A program made the translations under genes and the position numbers. Positions 17,373 through 25,478 of a stretch of 64,000 nt of DNA are shown here, one piece after another. Positions within the stretch are counted from its first letter, which is position 1. Each line of letters opens with the position of its first letter. The notes beneath the pieces were generated by a model. That model did not search any database and was not told where the DNA came from. It saw only the letters and a list, made by a program, of their open reading frames with translations. Source of the DNA: Rhodospirillaceae bacterium (lineage in GTDB: Bacteria; Pseudomonadota; Alphaproteobacteria; Rhodospirillales; Casp-alpha2). The stretch covers positions 1 through 64,000 of the forward strand of contig PALN01000033.1 in NCBI GenBank assembly GCA_002706405.1, read 5' to 3'.

Positions 17373-18677
17373 CTAAAATCGATCCGCCCGGAACGGCGTC
17401 AGGTCCACGTTCGGCGCCTCGCCCTTCAACAGCCGCGCGATCACGCGCCCCGTCGCCGGGCCGCAGGTCAGGCCCACGTGCTGATGGCCGAAGGCATGGA
17501 ACAGCCCCGGCGCCACCGACGACGGGCCGAGCACCGGCAGGCTGTCCGGCAAGGTCGGGCGGAAGCCCATCCATTGCGTCGAAACCTCCGTCTTCACGCC
17601 GGGCAGCAGCTTGGGCACCAACTCGGTCATGACCTTTACCCGGGCGTAATCGGGCGGCGCCTCCAGCCCGGCCAGTTCGACCGTACCGGCGAGCCGCAGT
17701 CCCATCTCCATGGGCGAGGCATAGAACGCGCGGGCCTTCCAGCCGACGGCGTGGTTCACCTGCACCCCCGGGTCGGCCAGGATGGCGTGATAGCCGCGCT
17801 CGGTCCCCAGCGGGATCTTCTCGCCCAGCAGGGCCGCCAGCTTGTGGGAAAAGGCACCGGCGGCCAGCACGATTCGATCGGCCTCGAGAACGCCATCCGA
17901 CGTTTCGATCCGGAACCCGCCGTCGGCTTGTCGCGCAAGCCCCCGCACCTCGCCCTGCTTCAGGGTGCCGCCGCGCTTGACGAACGCCTCGGCCAGGACC
18001 TTGGTCAGGCGGCCCGGGTTGGTCGTGGTGCCGCCGCCGAGCAAGGCATGGGCCCATTTGAAATCGGGGCCGAGCGCCGGCTCCAGGTCCGTCAGTTCCT
18101 TGCGGTCCAGCGCCTGATACTTGATGCCGTAGCTCGCGCGGAAAGCCAGATCGGCCTCCGCCTTCTTGAAATCGCTCTCGTTGTCATAGACCTGCAGCAC
18201 CGGGTCGCGGCGCACCAGTTCCGGCGCCCCCGCCTCCGCCGCCAAGGCCCCATAGGCGTCGGAGCAGCCGATGGTCAGATGGCGCATGGCGTCGGCGGCG
18301 CGGCGCTGGTGCGAAACGCTGGCGAAGCGCAGCATGCGCAGCAACCAGGGCAGAATATGCGGCAGCCGTGCCCAGCGGATGGTCAAAGGCCCCTTGGGAT
18401 CCAGCAGATAGCCGGGCACGCTGCGCAGCACTTCCGGCCCGAAGGTCGGCACGAAGGACCATTCCGCCAGGATGCCGGCATTGCCGAAGGAGCACGCCTC
18501 CCCCGGCGCGATGCGGTCGATCAGGGTGACCTTGAACCCCTCCTTCACCGCCGCCAGGGCGCAGTTGACGCCGACGATGCCGGCGCCGATGACGCAGACC
18601 GTGGTTTCCCCCGGCGTGCCGCCTTGCGGGACGCTTTTGGAATTCTCGGGCTTGGGTTGAGAAATTGTCGCGGTCAT
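17373..18677 (-). CDS. FAD-dependent D-amino-acid dehydrogenase-like oxidoreductase (DadA family)
   Basis: 434 residues of the DAO/DadA family: FAD-binding CVIGAGIVGVNCALAAVKEG at about residues 27-46, the family motif CSFGNAGIL, and a C-terminal GPATGRVIARLL. Such enzymes oxidise D-amino acids, hydroxyproline, sarcosine or related amines at the membrane and feed electrons to quinone. ATG 18677 was chosen because it removes a low-complexity extension. The gene is divergent from a GlcD-type flavoenzyme with only 90 bp between starts, which suggests shared regulation. The PhnZ-like gene converges on it with an 18 bp gap. Exact substrate unknown. Confidence 0.85.
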   Translation of the reverse strand: MTATISQPKPENSKSVPQGGTPGETTVCVIGAGIVGVNCALAAVKEGFKVTLIDRIAPGEACSFGNAGILAEWSFVPTFGPEVLRSVPGYLLDPKGPLTIRWARLPHILPWLLRMLRFASVSHQRRAADAMRHLTIGCSDAYGALAAEAGAPELVRRDPVLQVYDNESDFKKAEADLAFRASYGIKYQALDRKELTDLEPALGPDFKWAHALLGGGTTTNPGRLTKVLAEAFVKRGGTLKQGEVRGLARQADGGFRIETSDGVLEADRIVLAAGAFSHKLAALLGEKIPLGTERGYHAILADPGVQVNHAVGWKARAFYASPMEMGLRLAGTVELAGLEAPPDYARVKVMTELVPKLLPGVKTEVSTQWMGFRPTLPDSLPVLGPSSVAPGLFHAFGHQHVGLTCGPATGRVIARLLKGEAPNVDLTPFRADRF

Positions 18678-18767
18678 GGGCGGGGCTCCGGCTTGTCGTT
18701 GGGCGGCCTTCGTGCCAAATATGACCTGAAACATCCCCAGTGACCATCGCCTTCAAGGAATACGATC

Positions 18768-20195
18768 ATGGCCGACGGCGCCCATATGCCTTCTCTTCCC
18801 GAAACCGCGCGCACCGCGCTGAAAAACGCCGTGGGCGACAAGGGCTGGTTTGAGACGCCCGCCGACATGGCCCCCTATCTGGCGGAGGAGCGCAATTACT
18901 ACCAAGGCGAAAGCCCGCTGGTGCTGCGCCCGGCCAATACGGACGAGGTCTCCAAGATCGTCGCCATCTGCGCCGAACACGGCGTGACCATCACCCCCCA
19001 GGGCGGCAATACGGGCCTGTGCGGCGGGGCCGTCGCCCAGGGCGGCGTGCTGGTCAACATGGGCCGCATGAATGCCGTGCGCGAGATCGACCCCGTCAAC
19101 GCGACCATGACGGTCGAAGCCGGCTGCATCCTCAAGGATATCCAGGACAAGGCCGAGGGCGCCGGGCTCCTGTTCCCCCTGTCGCTGGCCGCCGAGGGGA
19201 CCTGCCAGATCGGCGGCAATCTCTCGACCAATGCCGGCGGCATTCAGGTGCTGCGCTACGGCAACGCCCGGGACCTGGTGCTGGGGCTGGAGGTCGTGAC
19301 GGCCGACGGCCGCGTGTGGAACGGGCTGCGCGGCATCCGCAAGAACAACACGGGCTATGACCTGAAGCATGTGTTCATGGGGGCCGAGGGCACGCTCGGC
19401 ATCATCACCGCCGCCGTCCTGAAACTGTTCCCCCGCCCGGCGGAAACGACGACGGCCCTGGTCGCCGCCAACTCGCCGGCCGACCTGTCGAACCTGCTCA
19501 ACCGCCTGAAACGCGCCACGGGCGATCAGGTCACCAGTTTCGAATACATCTGCCGCGCGCCGCTGGATGCGGTGTTCGAACACATCCCCAATACCCAGGA
19601 CCCCATGCAGCAGAAGTACGAGCATTATGCGCTCGTCGAAATGGCATCGGGGCAGAAGGGCGTGATCCGCGACCTGGCCGAGGAAGCCCTGGGTGAAGCC
19701 TTCGAAGCGGAAGAGATCATCGACGCCGTGCTGGCCGAAAGCGGCGATCAGGCGGCCAAGCTCTGGAATCTGCGGGAATCCATTCCCGAAGCGCTCAAGC
19801 ATTGCGGCCCTTCGGCCAAGCATGACATTTCCGTGCCGGTCTCGAAAATCCCCGAATTCCTGGCCAAGGCCGACCCCCATGTGCAGGCGGCGATCCCCGG
19901 CTGCACCATCATGGCCTTCGGCCACATGGGCGACGGCAACCTGCACTACAACCTGGTGATGCCCAAGGACACGACGCCGGAAGACGCCGAACGCCTGCGC
20001 CACGAAGTGCCCCCCGGCGTCCACGACATCGCCGATAGCCTCGGCGGCTCCTTCTCCGCCGAACACGGCATCGGGCTGCTCAAGGTGCACGAGATGGACC
20101 GCTACAAGACGGACGTGGAGAAACACCTGCTCCGCAGCATCAAGGCCGCGCTCGACCCCAAGGGCATCATGAATCCGGGAAAGGTGGTGCCTTAA
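18768..20195 (+). CDS. FAD-binding 2-hydroxyacid oxidase/dehydrogenase (GlcD / D-lactate dehydrogenase type)
   Basis: 475 residues with the PCMH-type FAD-binding domain (PQGGNTGLCGGAV and GGNLSTNAGGIQVLRYGNAR in the N-terminal half). The FAD-oxidase C-terminal domain carries the metal-site GHMGDGNLHYN and the terminal SAEHGIGLLK plus DPKGIMNPGKV. Family members oxidise D-lactate, D-2-hydroxyglutarate or glycolate. ATG 18768 is preceded by AAGGAA. It is divergent from the DadA-like gene, so oxidation of an amine and of a 2-hydroxyacid may be linked. The sequence does not separate D-lactate from D-2-hydroxyglutarate specificity. Confidence 0.9.
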   Translation: MADGAHMPSLPETARTALKNAVGDKGWFETPADMAPYLAEERNYYQGESPLVLRPANTDEVSKIVAICAEHGVTITPQGGNTGLCGGAVAQGGVLVNMGRMNAVREIDPVNATMTVEAGCILKDIQDKAEGAGLLFPLSLAAEGTCQIGGNLSTNAGGIQVLRYGNARDLVLGLEVVTADGRVWNGLRGIRKNNTGYDLKHVFMGAEGTLGIITAAVLKLFPRPAETTTALVAANSPADLSNLLNRLKRATGDQVTSFEYICRAPLDAVFEHIPNTQDPMQQKYEHYALVEMASGQKGVIRDLAEEALGEAFEAEEIIDAVLAESGDQAAKLWNLRESIPEALKHCGPSAKHDISVPVSKIPEFLAKADPHVQAAIPGCTIMAFGHMGDGNLHYNLVMPKDTTPEDAERLRHEVPPGVHDIADSLGGSFSAEHGIGLLKVHEMDRYKTDVEKHLLRSIKAALDPKGIMNPGKVVP

Positions 20196-20224
20196 TCCTT
20201 CTCCCCCAGGAAAAGGAGTATGAA

Positions 20225-20587
20225 ATGGACGACGTAAATTTAGTGGTCGTTCTTGGCCTTTTTTGGGATGTCGCTGGAGTGATCATTCTTGCTGTTGGCT
20301 TACTCGCTGTCAGCGACAAGGATATCCTTCACTATCGATCTCTAGACGGAATCGAAAACCTCGCACTCGATCTATTTGTACAGAAAGTTGACACCAGTTT
20401 TGGGTTAACCGCGTTGGTGCTTGGCTTTTCTCTTCAAACTCTGGGAGCGTTGCATGTTGCCATGTCGAGAGAAAATTTCTGGATCGGTGTCAGCCTACTG
20501 ACAATGTTTATTGTCGCCTTTGTCATGCGGCATCGTTCTGCAGTTAAACAGAAACAAAAACTTTCACCTGAATTATCTGTGGACTAG
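20225..20587 (+). CDS. Small membrane protein of unknown function, AT-rich
   Basis: 120-residue protein I do not recognise. It has three probable TM helices: residues ~6-29 (VVVLGLFWDVAGVIILAVGL), ~57-80 and ~84-101, with a basic C-terminal tail. A strong AAGGAG lies 6 bp before the ATG, which supports real translation. Base composition is visibly more A/T-rich, and codon choice less GC-ending, than all neighbours, a sign of recent acquisition. Its stop overlaps the stop of the convergent comC by four bases. No partner gene suggests a role. Confidence 0.7.
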   Translation: MDDVNLVVVLGLFWDVAGVIILAVGLLAVSDKDILHYRSLDGIENLALDLFVQKVDTSFGLTALVLGFSLQTLGALHVAMSRENFWIGVSLLTMFIVAFVMRHRSAVKQKQKLSPELSVD

Positions 20588-21627
20588 CCAGCCGCGCGGG
20601 CCTCAAGGTCCGCCAGCAGCTTGTCCGCCACCTCCACACCCTCGGCGTTGGCCTTGGCGCGGTTGGCCCAGCGGTCGACGCCGGGGAGCCAGGCGCCGTC
20701 TTGCTCGGTGATGGCCTGGACCAGGGTGCCGATGCGTTCGATGAAACGGTTTTCGGCCGCTTCCTCGTCGTTGTCGGCGAAGGCAGAAGGGTCGATCAGG
20801 ATGAAGAACTGGCCGACCTTGGGCGGCTCGCCGTCGGCGGCGAAGAAGCTGGAGGCTTCGAAGCCGTGGTTGGAGCCGGTCAGCGTCGCCGCCAGGATTT
20901 CCACCATCAGCACCAGCGCCGCGCCCTTGGCATCGCCCATGGGGATCATCATGCCGCCGTCCAGCGCTTCCTTGGCATCCGTGGTTGGATTGCCGTGCTT
21001 GTCCGTGGACCAGCCCTCGGGGATCGGCTCGCCCTTGTTGGCGGCCATCATGATCTTGCCGCGCGCAACCTTGGACAGCGCCAGGTCGACCAGGATCGGG
21101 TCACCCCAGTCCGTGCCGTCGGCGTTGCGCCGAGGGCAGGCGAAAGCAATGGGGTTGGTGCCGTAGAGCGCCCGGTTGCCGTTCCAGGGGGCGATGGCCG
21201 CCGGGGCGTTGAGGAAGCCCATGGCGATCAGGCCCTTGCGGGCGGCGGCTTCGACCGGATGCCCGCCGACGCCGCCGTGGTGGGAATTGCCGATGGCGAG
21301 GCCGACGATGCCCGCTTCCTGGGCCAGGGTGATGGCGCGGCCGAGGCCCAGATGAATGGCCGGATAGGCATAGCCGCCGTTGGCGTCGACCCGCAGGGCC
21401 GCCGTCGCCGTCTGTTCCAGGCGGGCGATGGCATGGCCGTCGACCTTGCCCGACTTAGCCTGGTCGGCGTAGCTCGGCACGCGGGACAGGCCGTGGGACG
21501 GCACGCCGTCAGCTTCGGCCTGAACCAGGGCGCGGACGACATGGGCCGCGTTGTTTTCCGACACATTCGAATTCAGGAAGACCTTGAAGGCCAGCTGTTC
21601 GAGTTCTTCCAGGGTCTTGATCGCCAT
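20584..21627 (-). CDS. comC: Ldh-family (R)-sulfolactate dehydrogenase ComC-like
   Basis: 347 residues of the malate/L-sulfolactate/ureidoglycolate dehydrogenase family, an NAD(P) fold unrelated to Rossmann LDH. Visible motifs include SHGLSRVPSY, IGNSHHGGVGGHP and GTNPIAFACP. In bacteria ComC interconverts (R)-3-sulfolactate and 3-sulfopyruvate. The real start is MAIKTLEELEQL at 21627, five bases after the slcC stop; the longer frame upstream overlaps slcC. It is the last gene of the comD-comE-slcC-comC operon, and that context gives the sulfolactate assignment. Alternative substrates such as malate or another 2-oxoacid remain possible. Confidence 0.83.
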   Translation of the reverse strand: MAIKTLEELEQLAFKVFLNSNVSENNAAHVVRALVQAEADGVPSHGLSRVPSYADQAKSGKVDGHAIARLEQTATAALRVDANGGYAYPAIHLGLGRAITLAQEAGIVGLAIGNSHHGGVGGHPVEAAARKGLIAMGFLNAPAAIAPWNGNRALYGTNPIAFACPRRNADGTDWGDPILVDLALSKVARGKIMMAANKGEPIPEGWSTDKHGNPTTDAKEALDGGMMIPMGDAKGAALVLMVEILAATLTGSNHGFEASSFFAADGEPPKVGQFFILIDPSAFADNDEEAAENRFIERIGTLVQAITEQDGAWLPGVDRWANRAKANAEGVEVADKLLADLEARAAG

Positions 21628-21632
21628 CGTGT

Positions 21633-22565
21633 TTAGTTCCCGTTCAGACAGTTGAGCACCGCATCGGCGGTGACGGTGGATACCTTGCCCTCGCCCTCTT
21701 CCGTGCGCGGGCCGACATGGGGCGTGCAGTACAGGTTGGGCACGCCTTCGAAGATGTTGGGGGATGTCAGGGGCTCCTCGACGAACACGTCGGTGAAGCC
21801 GCCCCACAGCTTGCCGGATTTCAGCGCGTCGACCAGGGCCTGTTCGTCGACGATGCCGCCGCGCGACAGGTTCAGCAGCAGGGCGCGGTCCTTCATCTTG
21901 GCGATGGTCTCGGCGTTGAACAGGCCGCGCGTGTCGTCGGTCAGCGGCACGTGGATCGAGACCGCGTCGCATTTCGGCAGCAGGTCATCCAGGGTCTCGG
22001 CGCGTTCGACCTTGCAGTCGGCCCAGCGCGGATCGTCCTTCTTGACCCAGGGGTCGTAGGCGATGCGGTTCATGCCGTTGCCGCGGGCCCGCCAAGCCAG
22101 GGCCTGGCCGGTCCAGCCCAGGCCGATGATGCCCAGGGTCTTGCCCTGAACCTCGCGGCCCATCAATTCGATGCGCGGCCATTTGCCGGCGACCACGTCC
22201 GGCGTCGCCAGATAGGAGCGGCGGAACATCACGTAGATCGCCCCCATGGCCAGTTCGGCCACGGAATCGGAATTGGCCCCGGTGGCGGGAAACACCTTCA
22301 CGCCCTTTGCGGCGCAGGCGTCCATGTCGATGTTGTCGAGGCCGACGCCGAGCCGGCCGACGCATTCCAGCTTGTCGGCGGCGTCCAGCACGGCGCCCCG
22401 CACCTGGGTCGCGTTGCGCACGATCAGGCCGCGCACGCCGGGCATCAGGGCCGGGATCTTGTCCTGCTCGGCCACCAGGTCCGGCAGATAGGCCACATCA
22501 TAGCTTTCGGCCAGACGGGCGACCTGGGACTCTTCCATGAACTCGGTGATGAGGATGTCGGCCAT
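21633..22565 (-). CDS. slcC: (S)-sulfolactate dehydrogenase SlcC-like (D-2-hydroxyacid dehydrogenase family)
   Basis: 310 residues of the D-isomer-specific 2-hydroxyacid dehydrogenase family: catalytic-domain start ILITEFMEE, IVRNATQVRGA, GRLGVGLDNIDMDAC, the Rossmann GIIGLGWTGQALAWRARG around 145-162, and the catalytic TPHVGPRTEEG. SlcC oxidises (S)-sulfolactate to sulfopyruvate with NAD. The N-terminal ITEFM and VRNxTQVRG segments resemble SlcC more than phosphoglycerate dehydrogenase. The ATG at 22565 is chosen; upstream frame runs into a hairpin-rich intergenic stretch. Paired with ComC it would act on both enantiomers. Function is inferred from operon partners. Confidence 0.82.
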   Translation of the reverse strand: MADILITEFMEESQVARLAESYDVAYLPDLVAEQDKIPALMPGVRGLIVRNATQVRGAVLDAADKLECVGRLGVGLDNIDMDACAAKGVKVFPATGANSDSVAELAMGAIYVMFRRSYLATPDVVAGKWPRIELMGREVQGKTLGIIGLGWTGQALAWRARGNGMNRIAYDPWVKKDDPRWADCKVERAETLDDLLPKCDAVSIHVPLTDDTRGLFNAETIAKMKDRALLLNLSRGGIVDEQALVDALKSGKLWGGFTDVFVEEPLTSPNIFEGVPNLYCTPHVGPRTEEGEGKVSTVTADAVLNCLNGN

Positions 22566-22631
22566 GCTGCTGAATACTCCGGCGGCTGCGGCGGCCAGGC
22601 GGCCGCCAGTGAAAAGCCGGGAGACCTTAAC

Positions 22632-22696
22632 GGTCCCCGAAGGACCCGCCAAGGGCGGGCGCGCGGCGATGGATGCCGACGCGTCCCGCCCCTGGC
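22632..22696 (-). other. Tandem hairpins between comE and slcC
   Basis: Two potential stem-loops lie in the 157 bp comE-slcC gap. A 12 bp stem with one mismatch pairs 22648-22659 with 22685-22696, and a small 5 bp stem pairs 22632-22636 with 22642-22646. Neither is followed by a U-run on the transcribed strand, so an mRNA-processing or stabilising role is more likely than full termination. Confidence 0.4.
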
Positions 22697-22711
22697 TGGG
22701 AGGACACCGTA

Positions 22712-22727
22712 CTTAAGGAGCCTTAAG
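22712..22727. repeat. 7 bp inverted repeat at the comE stop
   Basis: CTTAAGG and CCTTAAG flank a 2 bp centre and include the comE stop codon (TAA at 22723-22725). The loop is too short for a terminator hairpin. It may be a protein-binding palindrome or chance. Confidence 0.3.
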
Positions 22728-23292
22728 CGTTGGCCGCTTCAAGCGCCTTCATGAAGCGGTCGCGGATCACGACCTGGTCCATGGTGATGTTGGGAACCGG
22801 GATGTTGCCCGATTCACATTTGCAGACGATGACCGTCTGTTTCTTCGACGCGATGGCATCCTTCATGACCTGGGCCGTGTCTTCGGCCTTGCACTCGATC
22901 ACGTTGTCGCAGCCGCAGGCCTCGGCGACCTTGGTCAGCGAGGTCTTCTTGCCGGCATAGGTCGGCTGATCGCCGGTCGAACCGTAGCTACCATTGTCGA
23001 TGATCAGCAGGATGAAGTTGTCGGCCACGTTATTGCCGATGGTCGGCAGGGTGCCCAGGTTGGTCAGGACCGAGCCGTCACCGTCGATGGCGATGATGGT
23101 CTGCTTCTGCGCCAGCGCCAGGCCCAGACCGATGGACGACGACAGGCCCATGGTGCCGAGCATGTAGAAGTTGGTCGGCTGATCGTCCAGCAGGTGGAGT
23201 TCCTGGCTGGGCAGGCCGATGTTGCAGACCACGAACTGATCGGAAATGACCGGGATCAGGCTTTTCAGAACGTCGGAGCGGATCATGGTCAT
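22723..23292 (-). CDS. comE: Sulfopyruvate decarboxylase beta subunit ComE
   Basis: 189-residue TPP-binding (C-terminal type) subunit. The pyrophosphate/Mg-binding motif begins at GDGSVLTNLGTLPTIG and ends at IIDNGSYGSTGDQ. ComE pairs with ComD to decarboxylate 3-sulfopyruvate to sulfoacetaldehyde; phosphonopyruvate decarboxylase is the closest relative. The ATG at 23292 overlaps the comD stop as ATGA. A second ATG at 23286 has better spacing from GGGGA and may be used. It is followed by an inverted repeat and hairpins before slcC. The specific sulfopyruvate role comes from linkage to comD, slcC and comC. Confidence 0.85.
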   Translation of the reverse strand: MTMIRSDVLKSLIPVISDQFVVCNIGLPSQELHLLDDQPTNFYMLGTMGLSSSIGLGLALAQKQTIIAIDGDGSVLTNLGTLPTIGNNVADNFILLIIDNGSYGSTGDQPTYAGKKTSLTKVAEACGCDNVIECKAEDTAQVMKDAIASKKQTVIVCKCESGNIPVPNITMDQVVIRDRFMKALEAANA

Positions 23293-23786
23293 TCCCCTTT
23301 CCAGAAGGTGGCGTCGGTCAGAATGGCCACCGGCTTGTTGCACATGAAGGTGTACTTGAGAATTTTGTCGAGCTCGCCCGCGTCTTCCCGCTTGTGGAAG
23401 TGGTAGGTCGGGATCAGCATCTGGTTGAGCAGGGCCTTGGTGTGCAGGGCCATTTCAACCTGGCAGGCCACCGGCTCGCCCAGTTCGCCGCGGTAGCTGA
23501 TCAGCATGGGCAGCGGGATGTGGTAGAATTGGATCAGCGTCGCCAGCGAGTTGAGCGTCACGCCGAGCGCCGTGTTCTGCATGATGATGGCCGACCGCTT
23601 GCCGCCCATGAAGGCGCCGGCGCAGAGGCCCATGCCTTCGTCTTCCTTGTTGCACGGCACGTGCATGATGCTGGGGTGGTTTTCGGCTTCTTCGATCACG
23701 CCGCCGAGCTGCTTACACGGAACAGTGGTGATGAACTCGATGTTGTTGTTCACCATGTCCGTGACGATCTGTTTATGAATCGACAA
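23289..23786 (-). CDS. comD: Sulfopyruvate decarboxylase alpha subunit ComD
   Basis: 165-residue N-terminal (PYR-type) TPP domain with FITTVPCKQLGGVI and the catalytic-glutamate region PCNKEDEGMGLCAGAFMGG, then IMQNTALGVTLNSLATL. It forms the active site with ComE. The start codon is a TTG at 23786 behind GGAGG with 7 bp spacing; no ATG is available nearby, so the TTG call is well supported. It is the first gene of the operon and divergent from the GntR-type regulator. Upstream is a 275 bp intergenic region with a candidate operator. Confidence 0.85.
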   Translation of the reverse strand: MSIHKQIVTDMVNNNIEFITTVPCKQLGGVIEEAENHPSIMHVPCNKEDEGMGLCAGAFMGGKRSAIIMQNTALGVTLNSLATLIQFYHIPLPMLISYRGELGEPVACQVEMALHTKALLNQMLIPTYHFHKREDAGELDKILKYTFMCNKPVAILTDATFWKGE

Positions 23787-24007
23787 GACTTGTCCTCCGG
23801 GTCCAGGTTCCGCGCAAAACGCTGACCCCTGCCGCCGCCGCAGACGGATGCCTGAGACGAGGTCGGGGGGACGGCCTTGCGCCGAACGGTATGGGTTCAG
23901 GGTGCGCCCTGGGTTTCCTCAAATGCTTAACGTACGGGCTGGGATTGATGCTCCCTTTGTTGTTCGCCCGTACCCGCAATAGTCCTTGGCTCTTGCCGCC
24001 GTCAAGC

Positions 24008-24034
24008 AAGTCTTATAACTCTTATAGAAGACTT
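24008..24034. promoter_or_regulatory. Candidate GntR operator between comD and its regulator
   Basis: AAGTCTT and AAGACTT form a perfect 7 bp inverted repeat around a 13 bp A/T-rich spacer that itself repeats TCTTATA. It is 28 bp before the regulator ATG and 222 bp from comD, in a strikingly AT-rich patch of the 23787-24061 gap. A dimeric GntR protein could bind it and control itself; control of comD would need looping or a second site. Confidence 0.45.
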
Positions 24035-24061
24035 TGCGTTTTTTTGACGAAGGGGCCGCGA

Positions 24062-24805
24062 ATGCCTGAAACCTGGGGGGACCGGCCCCGATCCGGCGAC
24101 GGGCCGCTGTACCGGCAGGTCCGCGAAGCCCTGCTGCGCGAGATCGCCCAGGGCCGCCATCCGGTGACCGAGCCCCTGCCGTCGGAACAGAAACTGGCCG
24201 CCCGCTTCGGCGTGGCCCAGGGCACGGTGCGCCGCGCACTGGATGAAATGGCGCGGGAAAACCTGGTAATCCGCCATCAGGGGCGCGGCACCTTCGTCCA
24301 TGCCCATGGCCCGGATCGCGACCGCTTCCACTTCTTCCACCTGTTGGCGGCGGATGGGGAGCGGCGCCTGCCGACCTCGCGGGTGCTGTCGATGACGCAG
24401 CGCCGGGTGACGCAGACCGAGGCCCTGGCCCTCCGACTCTCCCCGCAGGCGCGGGTGGTCGAGATCAAGCGCGTGCGTGATCTGATGGCGCGGCGGGCGG
24501 TCCTGGAACTGATCATCCTGCCGGACGACCTGTTCCCCGGGCTGGGCGACCTGAACAAGACGCAGCTGCCCAACACCCTCTATCAGCTTTATCAGGACCG
24601 CTTCGCCGTGATCGTTCACCGCGCGGTCGAAAAGATCACCGCCGAGGCCGCCGGCCCCGACGACGTGACTCATTTAGGCCTCGACCGGGGCGCACCGCTG
24701 CTGCGCATCGAGCGCATCGCGCAGACGTTGGACGGTACGCCGGTGGAACTGCGCATCTCGCGCTGCGACACCACGCACCTGGCCTATTTCAGTGATCTGC
24801 TGTGA
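24062..24805 (+). CDS. GntR-family transcriptional regulator (HutC/UTRA type)
   Basis: 248 residues. The N-terminal winged helix-turn-helix (PLYRQVREALLREIAQG, then LPSEQKLAARFGVAQGTVRRALDEM) ends in the typical HQGRGTFV wing. Residues ~90-248 form a UTRA ligand-binding domain (RLSPQARVVEIKRVR, then LLRIERIAQTLDGTPVELR). HutC-type GntR proteins are usually repressors released by a small pathway metabolite. Start MPETWGDRPRSG has AAGGGG upstream; a longer frame would cross the operator-like repeat. Its divergence from comD suggests it senses sulfolactate, sulfopyruvate or a relative. Confidence 0.9.
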   Translation: MPETWGDRPRSGDGPLYRQVREALLREIAQGRHPVTEPLPSEQKLAARFGVAQGTVRRALDEMARENLVIRHQGRGTFVHAHGPDRDRFHFFHLLAADGERRLPTSRVLSMTQRRVTQTEALALRLSPQARVVEIKRVRDLMARRAVLELIILPDDLFPGLGDLNKTQLPNTLYQLYQDRFAVIVHRAVEKITAEAAGPDDVTHLGLDRGAPLLRIERIAQTLDGTPVELRISRCDTTHLAYFSDLL

Positions 24806-24814
24806 GGGCCTGGA

Positions 24815-25246
24815 TTAGGTGCGCCAATTGCTCATGGAGCCGTAGGTGTTCAATCCCCGGCCGTGTTCCAGAACATGGCGCAGACGCTTCACAGTCACGC
24901 CGTAGACCGCCCGCAACAAGGGGTCCATGGCGGCCGCACGATCCTCGAACTCCCGTCGCGGCAATACGCTGACCGTCGTGTCTTCCAAGGCGATCACCGA
25001 TGCGGACCGTGTATGGGCGTCAATCAACGCGAGTTCACCGACGACATCGCCCTTGCCGAGCACGGCAATGGTCTTCGGCGAGCAAGTCCGCATACCTTTG
25101 CAGATTTCAACACGCCCGCTCAGGATCAGATAGGCCTCGTCACCTGAATCGCCTTCGCAGATGATCTCGTCTCCGGCGATAAAGCTGCGGTGGTTCTTTT
25201 TGAGGGGCGCGCGGTTGGTAGTTGCGGAGGCTGGCTGAGGGGACAT
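24815..25246 (-). CDS. Cyclic nucleotide-binding domain protein
   Basis: 143 residues consisting almost entirely of one cNMP-binding beta-roll (residues ~20-130). The motif VVGELALIDAHTRSASVIALED corresponds to the phosphate-binding cassette, with the conserved GE and RSAS. No HTH or other effector domain follows, so it is not a Crp-type regulator on its own and may act by protein contact. The start MSPQPASATTNRAP is chosen; upstream sequence codes for low-quality residues. Stop codons of this gene and the GntR regulator are 9 bp apart and convergent. Function unknown. Confidence 0.78.
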   Translation of the reverse strand: MSPQPASATTNRAPLKKNHRSFIAGDEIICEGDSGDEAYLILSGRVEICKGMRTCSPKTIAVLGKGDVVGELALIDAHTRSASVIALEDTTVSVLPRREFEDRAAAMDPLLRAVYGVTVKRLRHVLEHGRGLNTYGSMSNWRT

Positions 25247-25455
25247 CGCTTTCTCTGTTTTTACGCGTTGCTCGACGCGCGGGGACGTTTTCAAGTTCAG
25301 GCTGAAGCCGCTGCGGGCGGGACTGATGCCGGACCATTCCCCTCGTACCGATGCGCGCCGCCCACCACAGTGATAGGAATCACTTTCCCGACCTAGACAG
25401 AAGTCTGGGGGTGGCAAGCCTGAGAACGTGAAAACGTAAAGAAGTCGGCCCGCTG

Positions 25456-25473
25456 GGGGCCGTGCGCGGCCCC
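25456..25473 (-). terminator. Possible terminator hairpin behind the cupin dioxygenase gene
   Basis: GGGGCCG and CGGCCCC make a perfect 7 bp stem with a 4 bp loop just past the stop at 25479. On the transcribed strand T-rich sequence appears only about 14 bases further on, so it is at best a weak or Rho-assisted terminator. The 25247-25478 gap holds nothing else recognisable. Confidence 0.4.
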
Positions 25474-25478
25474 GGGGG

